Shown: positions 16,146 to 24,486 of the stretch, in pieces
How the letters are laid out: each line of letters begins with the position of its first letter
Position numbering within the stretch: the first letter of the stretch is position 1
DNA from: Bacillota bacterium
Lineage (GTDB): Bacteria; Bacillota; Clostridia; Lachnospirales; Lachnospiraceae
Length of the DNA stretch: 38,172 bases
Assembly: GCA_023436225.1 (NCBI GenBank)
Contig: JAEZKA010000088.1
Coordinates: 1-38,172, forward strand
Direction of reading: 5' to 3'
Notes under the pieces: model-generated
The model's input: only the letters and a program-made list of their open reading frames with translations
The model's database searches: none
Told to the model about the DNA's origin: nothing
Program-made: the position numbers and the translations under genes

Positions 16146-19100
16146 TCAGCGCTTCTCTGTAGCAAAATTCTTTAGTGCAACAGACAGCATAAGCTTAATA
16201 CGGTTTAATTGATTGACACTCGATATTCCCGGATCGTAATCGATGGGCATAATATTGGCCTGGGGAAATCGATCCTTTAAAGGCTTAATCATACCCTTGC
16301 CGGTAATATGGTTCGGTAGACATGCCATTGGCTGAACACATATTATATTATGCGTTCCCTGCTCTAAGAACTCCATCATTTCAGCAGTTACCAGCCATCC
16401 TTCTCCGGTCTGGTTGCCCAGAGAGAGTACGGAGGAGGCCATGTGTGCTAATTCATCAATCGGTGTCGGTGGTAAAAAGCGTTTGCTCTTCGCCAGCTCC
16501 TCAAACATATAGCTCCTATAATGATCAATATATGCCCGGGCGATATCACTCAAGCTTCTGTTTAATTTCGACCCGGCAAGATATCGGTATCGGAAGCGCG
16601 CATTATAAGTAGAATACAAGAAATAATCCATAAGATCTGGTACAACGGCCTCTGCTCCTCCTTGTTCGATAATTGTTACGATGTCATTATTCGCAGTGGG
16701 ATGATATTTTAGTAGAATTTCGCCTACGACTCCAACCCTTGGTTTTGGTGTGTTTACAACCTCAAGGCAGTCAAACCCACTAATCATTCCTCTGATGTTA
16801 CTATGAAACTCTCTTTTATTTGCCTTAATCAGGTTTCTCTTCGCTCTTTCCATCCATTTCTCATATAGAAGCTGCACCGATCCAGGAAAACATTCATAGG
16901 GTCTGGTATGATTGATCAGCCGCATCAATAGGTCACCATACACCAATGCCATAATACAGCGATTAATCAAACCGGGTGACAGCTTAAAGCCCGGTTGCTT
17001 ATCCAGTCCAAGTGTATTAAGGGAAATGACGGGTACTTCAGGAAAGCCTGCCTGCTTTAACCCAAGCTTCAGAAAGGCAATATAATTGGTCGCCCTGCAA
17101 CCTCCACCGCTCTGGGTTATGATGACGGAAGTATTATTCACATCATACCTGTCGGATTTTAATGCCTGCACTAGCTGCCCTATCATCAGAATCGCAGGAT
17201 AGCATGCATCGTTATTCACATACTTTAGACCTTCATCTACCGCAGTCTTGTCGTTGGCCGGTAATACCTCCATACGATAACCGCAGGCTCTTGCGGCTGC
17301 CTGTACCAATTCAAAATGTATCGGTGCCATCTGTGGCGCCAGTATCGTATGCTCCTTTCTCATCCTTCTGGTAAATATCGGTCTGCTGTCATACTCCTTC
17401 ATGGGTGGGACGAGGCTGTTATTCTTATCCCGCTCCTCCATCGCAGCTTTCAGAGAACGAACCCTGATCTTCGCGGCACCTAGATTATTCCCTTCATCGA
17501 TCTTTAGCATCGTATAAAGCTTTCCGCTATCGGATAGTATTTCCATAATCTGATCCGAGGTTACTGCATCAAGACCGCATCCAAAGGAATTCAGTTGGAT
17601 CAGCTCCAGACAGGGCTCATCGGCTACCAATGAGGCTGCCCGATATAATCTAGAATTATATACCCATTGATCTACCACACGAAGCTTCTGCCTGAGAGGT
17701 GATAGATGAGAGATACTATCCTCCGTTAATACTGCCATGCCATAAGACTGTATCAGCTTTGCAATTCCGTGGTTAATCTCTGGGTCCACATGATAGGGCT
17801 TACCACATAATACAATCCCCTTTTTGTTGTTTTTCTGAAGGTAAGCCAGCGTCTCTTCTCCCTTACTCTGGATATCCTTCTTATAACGTTCCCGTTCTAT
17901 GCAGGCCACTTGAACTGCATTTTTCATCTCTCCTCTAGTGATGTCATAGCTCTCAAGCTCCTCGAACATTCTGTCTGTTAGCTTCTCGATATTATCTAAG
18001 GATAAGAAGGGGTTCATGAACCTAATGTTTCGTTCCTTAAGTTCATCTATATTACTACGTACCACCTCAGAATATGAGATCACGATAGGACAGTTATAAT
18101 GATTGCTGGCTTCCTGATACTCCTTCTTCTCATATACTACGGAAGGATAGAAAATTGTATTAATCCCTCTCTCAATCAGATTGATAATATGACCATGGCA
18201 AAGCTTGGCCGGATAACAGGCGGATTCCGAAGGGATTGTTTCCAGTCCCTGTTCGTATAGCTTCTTCGAGGAAGGACTTGAGATAATCACCCGAAATCCA
18301 AGGGTTGTAAAAAGGGTGAACCAGAAGGGATAATTCTCAAATTGGTTTAGTACCCTAGGAATTCCGATAACGCCCCGGTAGGCTTTCTCCATCGGCAATG
18401 GTTCGTAAGCAAAGGTTCTGTGATACTTATAGTCATATAGATTTGGTAGTTGCTCTGATATCGTCTGTTCCATACCGGTACCTCGTTCACAGCGATTTCC
18501 TGCTATGAAGCTCTCACCATCCCAAAAGGTGTTGATGGTTAAGAGACAATGATTCGTACACTTATCACAGCGTCGATTTGTCGATTGCACCGTGAATTGC
18601 GTCAAAGAGGCTTGGGATAGCAGTGTGGTTTTCTCTCCCTCCACATAGCTTTCCTTCGCAATCAGAGCTGCACCATATGCACCCATAATCCCAGCGATAT
18701 CCGGTCGGATTGCCTCTCTTCCCGTGATCAGTTCAAAGGAACGTAACACAGCATCGTTATAGAAGGTACCTCCCTGAACGATGATTTTACTCCCAAGATC
18801 CTTCTCGGTTCGCACCTTAATTACCTTGAATAACGCATTCTTGATTACCGAATAGGACAGACCTGCCGAAAGATCAGCCAGGCTTGCTCCCTCCTTCTGC
18901 GCCTGTTTCACCTTGGAATTCATGAATACGGTACATTTTGTCCCAAGATCCACCGGAGCCTTCGCATATAATGCTTCCTTGGCAAATTGGTCAATTGTCA
19001 GATCCAGCGACTTTGCAAAGCCCTCCAGGAAGGAACCGCAGCCGGAGGAACAGGCTTCATTTAACAATATACTATCGATGGCTCCGTTCTTAATCCGCAG

Positions 19101-20381
19101 ACATTTCATATCCTGTCCACCAATATCGATAATAAAATCCACCTCCGGCAGAAAATGCTTCGCCGCCTTATAATGAGCAATCGTCTCAATCTCTCCAATA
19201 TCTGCGTGAAGAGCAGCCTTCATCAAAGCTTCTCCGTATCCGGTAACAGCACTTTTTCCTATGTGGACTTTGGTAGGAAGAATTGCATATAATTCAAGAA
19301 GGATCGGAACCAGCTTCTTTAGCGGTTCACCATCATTGCTGCAATAATGGGAATAAAGTAGCTGTCCTTTATCGCCAATCAGCGCTACCTTCGTCGTAGT
19401 TGAGCCTGCGTCTATGCCTAGGTAAGCATTTCCACTATAGGTGCTTAAGTTTTCCTTCTCTACCTGTGCCAAATTATGGCGTTCCATAAATTCTTGATAC
19501 TGCTCTTCACCTGTAAATAACGGTTCCAGGAATTTCATATCATCCCTTGTGTTTTCTGAGATTCGTTCAACGCGGCTCACAAGTAGGCTTAGTGCCATCT
19601 CCTTTTCCTTATCTGAAGAAAGTGCCGCCCCGATTGCTACATAGATTTCTGAGTGCTCCGGTGAGATTGCTTGACTTTGCTCCAGCTTAAGACTATCGCA
19701 AAAACGCTCCCGAAGCTGAGATAGAAAATAGAGGGGGCCACCAAGAAATGCAACCTTACCCCTGATTGGCTTCCCACAGGCAAGACCTCCGATGGTCTGG
19801 TTTGCTACTGCCTGCAATATGGAGGCGGCGATATCTTCTCTACAGACTCCGTCATTGATTAGAGGCTGTACATCCGTCTTTGCAAAGACTCCACACCGTG
19901 AAGCAATGGGGTATATCATATTATGCAGCTTTGCATACTCATTCAATCCCTGTGCATCGGTATCCAGCAGCACAGCCATCTGGTCAATGAAGGCTCCTGT
20001 TCCTCCGGCACAGCTGCCATTCATTCTTTGTTCTATTCCACCACGAAAATAAGTAATCTTGGCATCCTCACCACCCAGCTCAATCGCAACATCGGTCTCA
20101 GGAATATATGTTTGAACTGCCTTACTACAGGCAATTACCTCTTGAACAAATCCCAGCTTTAGCCAATTTGAGACAGATAAACCTCCAGAGCCGGTCACAC
20201 AGATGCGTACTGATAAATCACCAAGCTTTTGATAGCATTCCTTCATCAGTTGCCTAAGTGTTGTCTTTATATCCGATCTGTGCCTTCGATAATCACTATA
20301 AATCAGTTGATTTTGATCATCCAACAGAGCTAGCTTTATCGTTGTAGATCCTATATCGATTCCAAGCTTACATTTATTCAT
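16146..20381 (-). CDS. Double acyl-CoA dehydratase activase-like protein fused to dehydratase-like regions
   Basis: The 1411-residue protein starts with two ATPase domains of the BadF/BadG/BcrA/BcrD (ASKHA) family. Domain 1 (1-260) has GIDIGSTTIK and Cys124 in NGSCAGGTGAF, with Cys163 in SRCGVF. Domain 2 (318-590) has GIDAGSTTTK and Cys444 in NEACSSGCGSF, with Cys484 in GTKCTVF. In known activators each monomer gives two cysteines about 39 residues apart to one shared 4Fe-4S cluster; here the spacings are 39 and 40. A DUF2229-like region (about 665-880) and a dehydratase-like C-terminal region (about 990-1400) follow. The ATG has AGGAGA upstream. Such giant proteins are widespread in clostridia and their substrate is unknown. 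The gene stands alone. ATP-driven low-potential electron transfer is inferred. Confidence 0.88.
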   Translation of the reverse strand: MNKCKLGIDIGSTTIKLALLDDQNQLIYSDYRRHRSDIKTTLRQLMKECYQKLGDLSVRICVTGSGGLSVSNWLKLGFVQEVIACSKAVQTYIPETDVAIELGGEDAKITYFRGGIEQRMNGSCAGGTGAFIDQMAVLLDTDAQGLNEYAKLHNMIYPIASRCGVFAKTDVQPLINDGVCREDIAASILQAVANQTIGGLACGKPIRGKVAFLGGPLYFLSQLRERFCDSLKLEQSQAISPEHSEIYVAIGAALSSDKEKEMALSLLVSRVERISENTRDDMKFLEPLFTGEEQYQEFMERHNLAQVEKENLSTYSGNAYLGIDAGSTTTKVALIGDKGQLLYSHYCSNDGEPLKKLVPILLELYAILPTKVHIGKSAVTGYGEALMKAALHADIGEIETIAHYKAAKHFLPEVDFIIDIGGQDMKCLRIKNGAIDSILLNEACSSGCGSFLEGFAKSLDLTIDQFAKEALYAKAPVDLGTKCTVFMNSKVKQAQKEGASLADLSAGLSYSVIKNALFKVIKVRTEKDLGSKIIVQGGTFYNDAVLRSFELITGREAIRPDIAGIMGAYGAALIAKESYVEGEKTTLLSQASLTQFTVQSTNRRCDKCTNHCLLTINTFWDGESFIAGNRCERGTGMEQTISEQLPNLYDYKYHRTFAYEPLPMEKAYRGVIGIPRVLNQFENYPFWFTLFTTLGFRVIISSPSSKKLYEQGLETIPSESACYPAKLCHGHIINLIERGINTIFYPSVVYEKKEYQEASNHYNCPIVISYSEVVRSNIDELKERNIRFMNPFLSLDNIEKLTDRMFEELESYDITRGEMKNAVQVACIERERYKKDIQSKGEETLAYLQKNNKKGIVLCGKPYHVDPEINHGIAKLIQSYGMAVLTEDSISHLSPLRQKLRVVDQWVYNSRLYRAASLVADEPCLELIQLNSFGCGLDAVTSDQIMEILSDSGKLYTMLKIDEGNNLGAAKIRVRSLKAAMEERDKNNSLVPPMKEYDSRPIFTRRMRKEHTILAPQMAPIHFELVQAAARACGYRMEVLPANDKTAVDEGLKYVNNDACYPAILMIGQLVQALKSDRYDVNNTSVIITQSGGGCRATNYIAFLKLGLKQAGFPEVPVISLNTLGLDKQPGFKLSPGLINRCIMALVYGDLLMRLINHTRPYECFPGSVQLLYEKWMERAKRNLIKANKREFHSNIRGMISGFDCLEVVNTPKPRVGVVGEILLKYHPTANNDIVTIIEQGGAEAVVPDLMDYFLYSTYNARFRYRYLAGSKLNRSLSDIARAYIDHYRSYMFEELAKSKRFLPPTPIDELAHMASSVLSLGNQTGEGWLVTAEMMEFLEQGTHNIICVQPMACLPNHITGKGMIKPLKDRFPQANIMPIDYDPGISSVNQLNRIKLMLSVALKNFATEKR

Positions 20382-20423
20382 ATCCGTCTTCTCCTAGTAT
20401 CCTTTTCTGCAATAACCCTATCT

Positions 20424-20467
20424 TTTAACAGATTGTGCCTAGAATGTCATAGACACAATCTGTTAAA
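20424..20467. repeat. 14-bp inverted repeat upstream of the activase-like gene
   Basis: TTTAACAGATTGTG (20424-20437) and CACAATCTGTTAAA (20454-20467) are perfect inverted copies 16 bp apart, ending 43 bp before the start codon. Neither strand has a T-run after the stem, so it is not an ordinary terminator. An operator or a leader-RNA hairpin are both possible. Confidence 0.6.
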
Positions 20468-20644
20468 CAGGAAACATTCTCTTCACATTTCTTACCTATC
20501 TATTATGGACGGAATCGAAAAATCCATGCAAAAATCAACGAAAGATTCTAGTCAATCAATGAGAATTGGAAGAAGTGTATCATAGGACGCAGTTTCCATG
20601 AAACGTTAGAGTGCACGCTTTGCGAATTTCTATTGTCATGAATC

Positions 20645-20689
20645 AAAAAAGGAATTACTAGCTACACAAATAGTGCAATCAGTAATCCC
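20645..20689 (-). terminator. Terminator of the cobalamin-binding protein / ABC operon
   Basis: On the minus strand GGGATTACT (20689-20681) pairs with AGTAATTCC (20659-20651), nine pairs with one G-U, and is followed by six T residues (20650-20645). It lies about 90 bp after the last gene. Confidence 0.75.
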
Positions 20690-20776
20690 AATGATATTAT
20701 TCATATTAATAGAACGGTTGCATAGTATTCATTCTATCATTCATGATACCTATGGCATAGATATAACAAAATAGCT

Positions 20777-21463
20777 CTACTTTCTTAGATCCAGGTTGAT
20801 TTTACCATCCTTGATTTCTACGATACGATCTGCCTTTTCTGCAATTCGTCTGTCATGAGTGATAATCAGGAAGGTGGTTCCAAGCTCTCCATTGATGTTT
20901 CGCATTAAATCATAAATATTTTCTGTAGTATCCGAATCCAGATTACCTGTCGGCTCATCAGCAAGAATGATTTTAGGACTGTTTATCAATGCCCTGGCAA
21001 TGGCTGTTCTCTGCTGCTGACCACCGGACATTTTCGTTGCCAGGTTATTCTTAACCCTCTCAAGGCCAACCAACTTCATATAAGCCTCCGCCCTTTGGAG
21101 GATTTCCTTCGTAATCTTCTTGTTTTGAATACGGTATGGCATCAGCACATTCTCAAGTGCTGTGAATTCCGGAAGCAGATAATGGAATTGAAAAACAAAG
21201 CCCAAGGTCCTGTTTCTAAGATCCGCCAGCTGATTCGATGACATATTCTTAACATTAACTCCATTGATTAGTACCTCTCCTGAGGTAGCCTTATCCAACG
21301 TTCCGATAATGTTCAGCAATGTACTCTTACCACTGCCGGACTGTCCGATGATGGAGTTGAAGGAGCCCTCCTCAAAGGAAAGATTAATATCATAAAGTAC
21401 TTGGTTTTTAATCTCAGTACCATAAATCTTATTTACATTTTTAAGTTCCAGTATATTGTTCAT
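20777..21463 (-). CDS. ABC transporter ATP-binding protein, MacB/LolD type
   Basis: The 228-residue protein is a single ATPase domain of the family that works with FtsX/MacB permeases. It has Walker A GQSGSGKST (40-48), a Q-loop in FVFQFHYLLPE, signature MSGGQQQR, Walker B IILADEPTGNLD and the switch His in ITHDRR. The FQFHYLLPEFTALENVLMP stretch is typical of the LolD/MacB branch. The ATG follows AGGAGG. It lies 16 bp after the permease gene in the same operon, so the two form one complex. Such systems do not carry solutes through the membrane; they move lipoproteins or peptides, or signal mechanically. Confidence 0.93.
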   Translation of the reverse strand: MNNILELKNVNKIYGTEIKNQVLYDINLSFEEGSFNSIIGQSGSGKSTLLNIIGTLDKATSGEVLINGVNVKNMSSNQLADLRNRTLGFVFQFHYLLPEFTALENVLMPYRIQNKKITKEILQRAEAYMKLVGLERVKNNLATKMSGGQQQRTAIARALINSPKIILADEPTGNLDSDTTENIYDLMRNINGELGTTFLIITHDRRIAEKADRIVEIKDGKINLDLRK

Positions 21464-21479
21464 ATGCGCCTCCTACTTC

Positions 21480-22646
21480 CTAATTATTTCTAATAATATC
21501 GATCGGATTCAACTTCGAGGAACGAATTGCAGGGAATAAGGCAGCCAATATACTTGCTATCACAGCGATCAACCCAGAGAAAGCGATAAACGGATAGCTG
21601 ATGTATAAATCAATAACCGGCGTTCCATCCGGATTAAGAGCAAACTTAGTAAAAGCAACTGATAATCCAAGTCCAAGCAGTATTCCTAGGATTGCTCCAA
21701 AGAAGCCTAGGATTAATCCTTCAAAGAGAAAGATAAAGCTCGTAGTAGAATTACGGATACCCATTGCTTTAAGGATACCAATCTGTTTGGACTTCTGAAT
21801 TACCGTGATTGCTAATACACTGGCAATACCCAGTAATACTGAAATCAATACAAATACCTGGATCATATAACTGGAGATACTCTGGCCCTGCAATCCGCTT
21901 AGAAGAGATTCATTCTGCTCCTTCCAGTTCTTAAGGATGAAGGTATCATCCTCAAGTGTATTTCCAATAATATCAGCAATCTCATCGGCAGAGAATACAT
22001 CTTCCTCCTTCACCTGTAGCTCGATTGCTGTGATGGTATCACCCGTTTCAAAGATATCCTGCACCGCATCCAATGTCATAATTCCCCAGCCTTGATTTAA
22101 GCTTGCTACCTGTAAATCGAAGAAGCCGACTATTCTAACACTTACTGTCTTCTGCGCAGTAGTGGTTATGTTGATCTCATCCTTTAAAGCCAGATCATAT
22201 TCTTCCTTCAGATCTATCCCAAGGATAATCTCATTTGAATTCTTCGGATATGTACCCTCTATCATGCGGTCATAAATATGATAGATTTCATCTGCTTTAT
22301 CTAATTCAAACCCTCTTATTAATAATGATTGAGTTTCTTCACCAATCTCCATAAATGCTGGATAATCGGATGCAATAGAAATACTCTCTATTCTCTCATC
22401 TGAATTACGGATTTGTTCCACTCGTTTATCATAATCAGTAATGGTACCATCCTCTGTGTCTGCCGTTATTGTTATCTGAGAGGATGCACCAATCGTCTTC
22501 TCAACTAGCCCCTTTTGTAGGCCTTGTATCAGTGACCCGATAAATATTTGAACCGATACACCGATTGAAATTCCTAAAACAATTAAAAACGTTTGACCCA
22601 AATTGGATTTTAAAAATCTGGTTGCAATACGATACCCTAGCTTCAT
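21480..22646 (-). CDS. FtsX/MacB-like ABC permease
   Basis: The 388-residue protein has the MacB topology: one N-terminal membrane helix (about 18-40), a large extracellular domain (about 45-260), and three C-terminal helices (about 262-290, 308-338 and 355-380). The C-terminal part reads KSKQIGILKAMGIRNSTTS, the typical FtsX-family cytoplasmic coupling stretch. Its start ATG overlaps the stop of the upstream cobalamin-binding gene by four bases (ATGA), implying translational coupling. With the ATPase encoded next, it should form a mechanotransmission-type complex for lipoprotein or peptide export. Confidence 0.92.
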   Translation of the reverse strand: MKLGYRIATRFLKSNLGQTFLIVLGISIGVSVQIFIGSLIQGLQKGLVEKTIGASSQITITADTEDGTITDYDKRVEQIRNSDERIESISIASDYPAFMEIGEETQSLLIRGFELDKADEIYHIYDRMIEGTYPKNSNEIILGIDLKEEYDLALKDEINITTTAQKTVSVRIVGFFDLQVASLNQGWGIMTLDAVQDIFETGDTITAIELQVKEEDVFSADEIADIIGNTLEDDTFILKNWKEQNESLLSGLQGQSISSYMIQVFVLISVLLGIASVLAITVIQKSKQIGILKAMGIRNSTTSFIFLFEGLILGFFGAILGILLGLGLSVAFTKFALNPDGTPVIDLYISYPFIAFSGLIAVIASILAALFPAIRSSKLNPIDIIRNN

Positions 22647-23308
22647 CCTTCCACCTCACCCTTTGCCAATTTTAATATATCCTCATAAGAGCTTGCATAA
22701 TAGTCCGCACCGATTAGCTTATATTTCTCCGCATCGTCATGAAAGGCATGGCCTCCAACTACAATTTTTAGTGGATAATCAAGCGCTTTCTTCAATTCTT
22801 CTATCATCTTCTTTGCTGCCACCAGATTATAATAATTGCTCACACTGATTGCCACTACCTCAGGTTTGATTACATGGACTGCATTATAGAAGTCCTGATA
22901 GGGTGTATTGCTTCCGACATAGATTGCTTCATAACCACCGATGGTGAAGAAATCTGCTACCATTCTCGCACCAAGGTCGTGATATTCCTCCGGGGGGCAA
23001 AGGATTGCAGCAACACCACGCTTAGGATAGTTCAAATCATTTCTCTTATGTATGACATAGGAATAACAGTTTTCAACGATTGTCCTAACAATTGCAGTCT
23101 TAACATGCTCCTTCCAGATACAGATTCTCTTATCAGCCAGCTTGCAGGTCATGTTGTTTAGCGATGGGGTCAATATTTTTGTATACAGTTCAATCACATC
23201 GAGCTCCCCTGCCTGAAGTTTCCCTATTATGTACTTAACTGCTTCTTCTTTATTCTCTTCCTCAAAAAACACTTCAAATTGTTTATAGATAGTCTCCATT
23301 CTAAACAC
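22643..23308 (-). CDS. Cobalamin (B12)-binding domain protein, stand-alone
   Basis: The 221 residues show a helical N-terminal half (about 10-90) and a Rossmann-type B12-binding half, as in methyltransferase corrinoid proteins and the CarH family. The cofactor motif DxHxxG reads E108-Y-H110-D-L-G113, so the ligand His is kept but Asp is replaced by Glu. S157 and GG (185-186) fit the other two family motifs. An Glu67-His68 pair aligns with the EH of the W-x9-EH motif of light-sensing CarH proteins, but Leu57 replaces its Trp. There is no DNA-binding domain and no enzyme nearby. The GTG start at 23308 has GAAAGG upstream; ATG 23299 is an alternative. It is the first gene of an operon with a MacB-like transporter. 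A sensing role is inferred. Confidence 0.82.
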   Translation of the reverse strand: MFRMETIYKQFEVFFEEENKEEAVKYIIGKLQAGELDVIELYTKILTPSLNNMTCKLADKRICIWKEHVKTAIVRTIVENCYSYVIHKRNDLNYPKRGVAAILCPPEEYHDLGARMVADFFTIGGYEAIYVGSNTPYQDFYNAVHVIKPEVVAISVSNYYNLVAAKKMIEELKKALDYPLKIVVGGHAFHDDAEKYKLIGADYYASSYEDILKLAKGEVEG

Positions 23309-23383
23309 CCGTGCCTTTCATATATTATAATCAATAGAGGTAATCGCCTTAAAAAATATTAAGCACATTACCTGCTTACTAAT

Positions 23384-23412
23384 AAGTTATCACATATTTA
23401 TATTTATTTCAA
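23384..23412 (-). promoter_or_regulatory. Promoter of the B12-binding / ABC operon
   Basis: On the minus strand TTGAAA (23412-23407) and TAACTT (23389-23384) are 17 bp apart, with TGA before the -10 (extended). The -35 lies inside one arm of a 19-bp inverted repeat. The start would be near 23377, about 70 nt before the GTG codon. Confidence 0.5.
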
Positions 23413-23449
23413 TTATATTTTGTAAAATTCAATTGAAATAAATATAAAT
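23396..23449. repeat. 19-bp perfect inverted repeat over the B12/ABC operon promoter
   Basis: ATTTATATTTATTTCAATT (23396-23414) recurs as its exact reverse complement at 23431-23449, with a 16-bp spacer. Each arm has only one G or C, so an RNA hairpin would be weak. The overlap with the -35 hexamer favours a protein-binding operator. Confidence 0.8.
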
Positions 23450-23534
23450 CTATAAGCCTTAATTTTGGTGATTATTGCTATATATTAACATAAAATATAC
23501 TCTATCCTATCTCTTCCATTCATTCGTTATAAAT

Positions 23535-23583
23535 AAAAACGACTCACCGAATTTGAGCCATTCAAATCCGATGAGCTATTTTT
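23535..23583. terminator. Terminator-like hairpin with A/T flanks
   Basis: AAAAACGACTCACCGAATTTGA (split here by its centre, 23535-23556) faces TCAAATCCGATGAGCTATTTTT (23562-23583). The pairing has several mismatches on the plus strand, most of which become G-U pairs on the minus strand. No gene ends close by on either strand, so its client transcript is unclear. Confidence 0.4.
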
Positions 23584-23767
23584 AATTCATGACATTTTAT
23601 TTTATTCTTTGCAGTCGCTTTCGACCATCACGATAAAATTCTTCTGGACTTAATCGACATAACTCATTATAATATATATTAATTATAATACATGTTAATG
23701 TAGAAAGTCTTACTACTTTCCTTTATCCTGTATTTAATATTTATACTTTATAAAAGGAGTGATATCC

Positions 23768-23890
23768 ATGGCAAATAGAGATATTAAGAAAGAAGTTAAG
23801 AAAAAGAAAAAGACTGACACCGTTGCATTACCGTCCTTAAAGCCGATTATGCAAGAGCCTGAAATTGTTAAGAAGCCAAAGAAGAACTAA
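23768..23890 (+). CDS. Small lysine-rich protein (40 residues), function unknown
   Basis: The ORF begins MANRDIKKEVKKKKK and ends EIVKKPKKN. About a third of the residues are lysine; the middle (TDTVALPSLKPIMQEPE) is rich in Pro and hydrophobic residues. There is no membrane segment or signal peptide. The ATG follows a strong ribosome binding site, aaaggag (23753-23759), and a promoter such as TGGACT-17-TATAAT lies upstream in AT-rich DNA (about 23655-23682). Two terminators follow. A good site, a dedicated promoter region and terminators make a real gene likely despite the size. A nucleic-acid-binding role is possible from charge only. Confidence 0.65.
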   Translation: MANRDIKKEVKKKKKTDTVALPSLKPIMQEPEIVKKPKKN

Positions 23891-23943
23891 ACTCCTTAGC
23901 CCCTTTGCTTTTTAATTTTAGGTGATACTTATGTAGGAAACAA

Positions 23944-24005
23944 CTACCTGTCAAGTTCTTAGTTCTCTACACTATGTAGGTGCTTACTAAGAGCTGGACA
24001 GGTAG
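23944..24005 (+). terminator. Long-stem terminator after the small Lys-rich gene
   Basis: CTACCTGTCAAGTTCTTAGT (23944-23963) pairs with ACTAAGAGCTGGACAGGTAG (23986-24005) over 20 positions with one mismatch and one G-U. It is followed by ATTTTTATTT. The loop holds a further small CTAC/GTAG pairing. Confidence 0.75.
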
Positions 24006-24020
24006 ATTTTTATTTCATGA

Positions 24021-24059
24021 CAATAGAAAGCTCGCTACGCTTGCTTTCTATTGTTTTTT
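24021..24059 (+). terminator. Second tandem terminator
   Basis: CAATAGAAAGC (24021-24031) pairs perfectly with GCTTTCTATTG (24043-24053) and is followed by six T residues. It lies 15 bp after the first hairpin. Confidence 0.85.
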
Positions 24060-24093
24060 GATTCTTTTGATACGGACAGAGTCCATTCTATTC

Positions 24094-24324
24094 TCAGATC
24101 TCGTCCCTCTTATAATACTGGATTATCTCTCCGGTCATATTTTCATAACTTCTTCTGTGTCTTGCAAGCGACACCCCATAGTTATCAAGACTATTGTTAA
24201 CCAGACAAAGAATAGGTGAGGATAATCTAATCCCTCTCCTAACTAACCAGTTGACCAGCCTGCGACAAAGCTTAAACATCCTCCATTCGTATTCCAATGA
24301 CAACAATATTCTCCATTCTTTCAT
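24094..24324 (-). CDS. Small protein, possible Spo0E-like aspartyl-phosphate phosphatase
   Basis: The 76-residue ORF starts MKEWRILLSLEYEWRMFKL. It shows two predicted helices joined by a short turn, with the stretch GIRLSSPILCLVNNSLDNY (about 32-50). This resembles the Spo0E pattern: a helix, then Gly, a short turn, Ser-Pro, and Ser-Gln-x-Leu-Asp. Here the signature is NNSLD, so the Gln is absent but Leu-Asp is kept. Spo0E proteins dephosphorylate the sporulation regulator Spo0A. AGGAG lies ten bases before ATG 24324; an upstream in-frame ATG at 24351 is less well placed. A competing plus-strand ORF (24194-24526) overlaps but has no ribosome binding site. Both the coding status and the family are tentative. 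Confidence 0.45.
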   Translation of the reverse strand: MKEWRILLSLEYEWRMFKLCRRLVNWLVRRGIRLSSPILCLVNNSLDNYGVSLARHRRSYENMTGEIIQYYKRDEI

Positions 24325-24486
24325 CGCTTCACTTCTCCTAATCATTAGCATTTCTACTGCAGCTGCTGTTTACTACTACATATTGCTTGATATAACCGGA
24401 TTATTGTACGAATGGTTAATAATTTTATCCTCTTATAGGAATGTAGCATATCCGAAGGCTCATTATTTTATTCCTGGAGCACTTGT

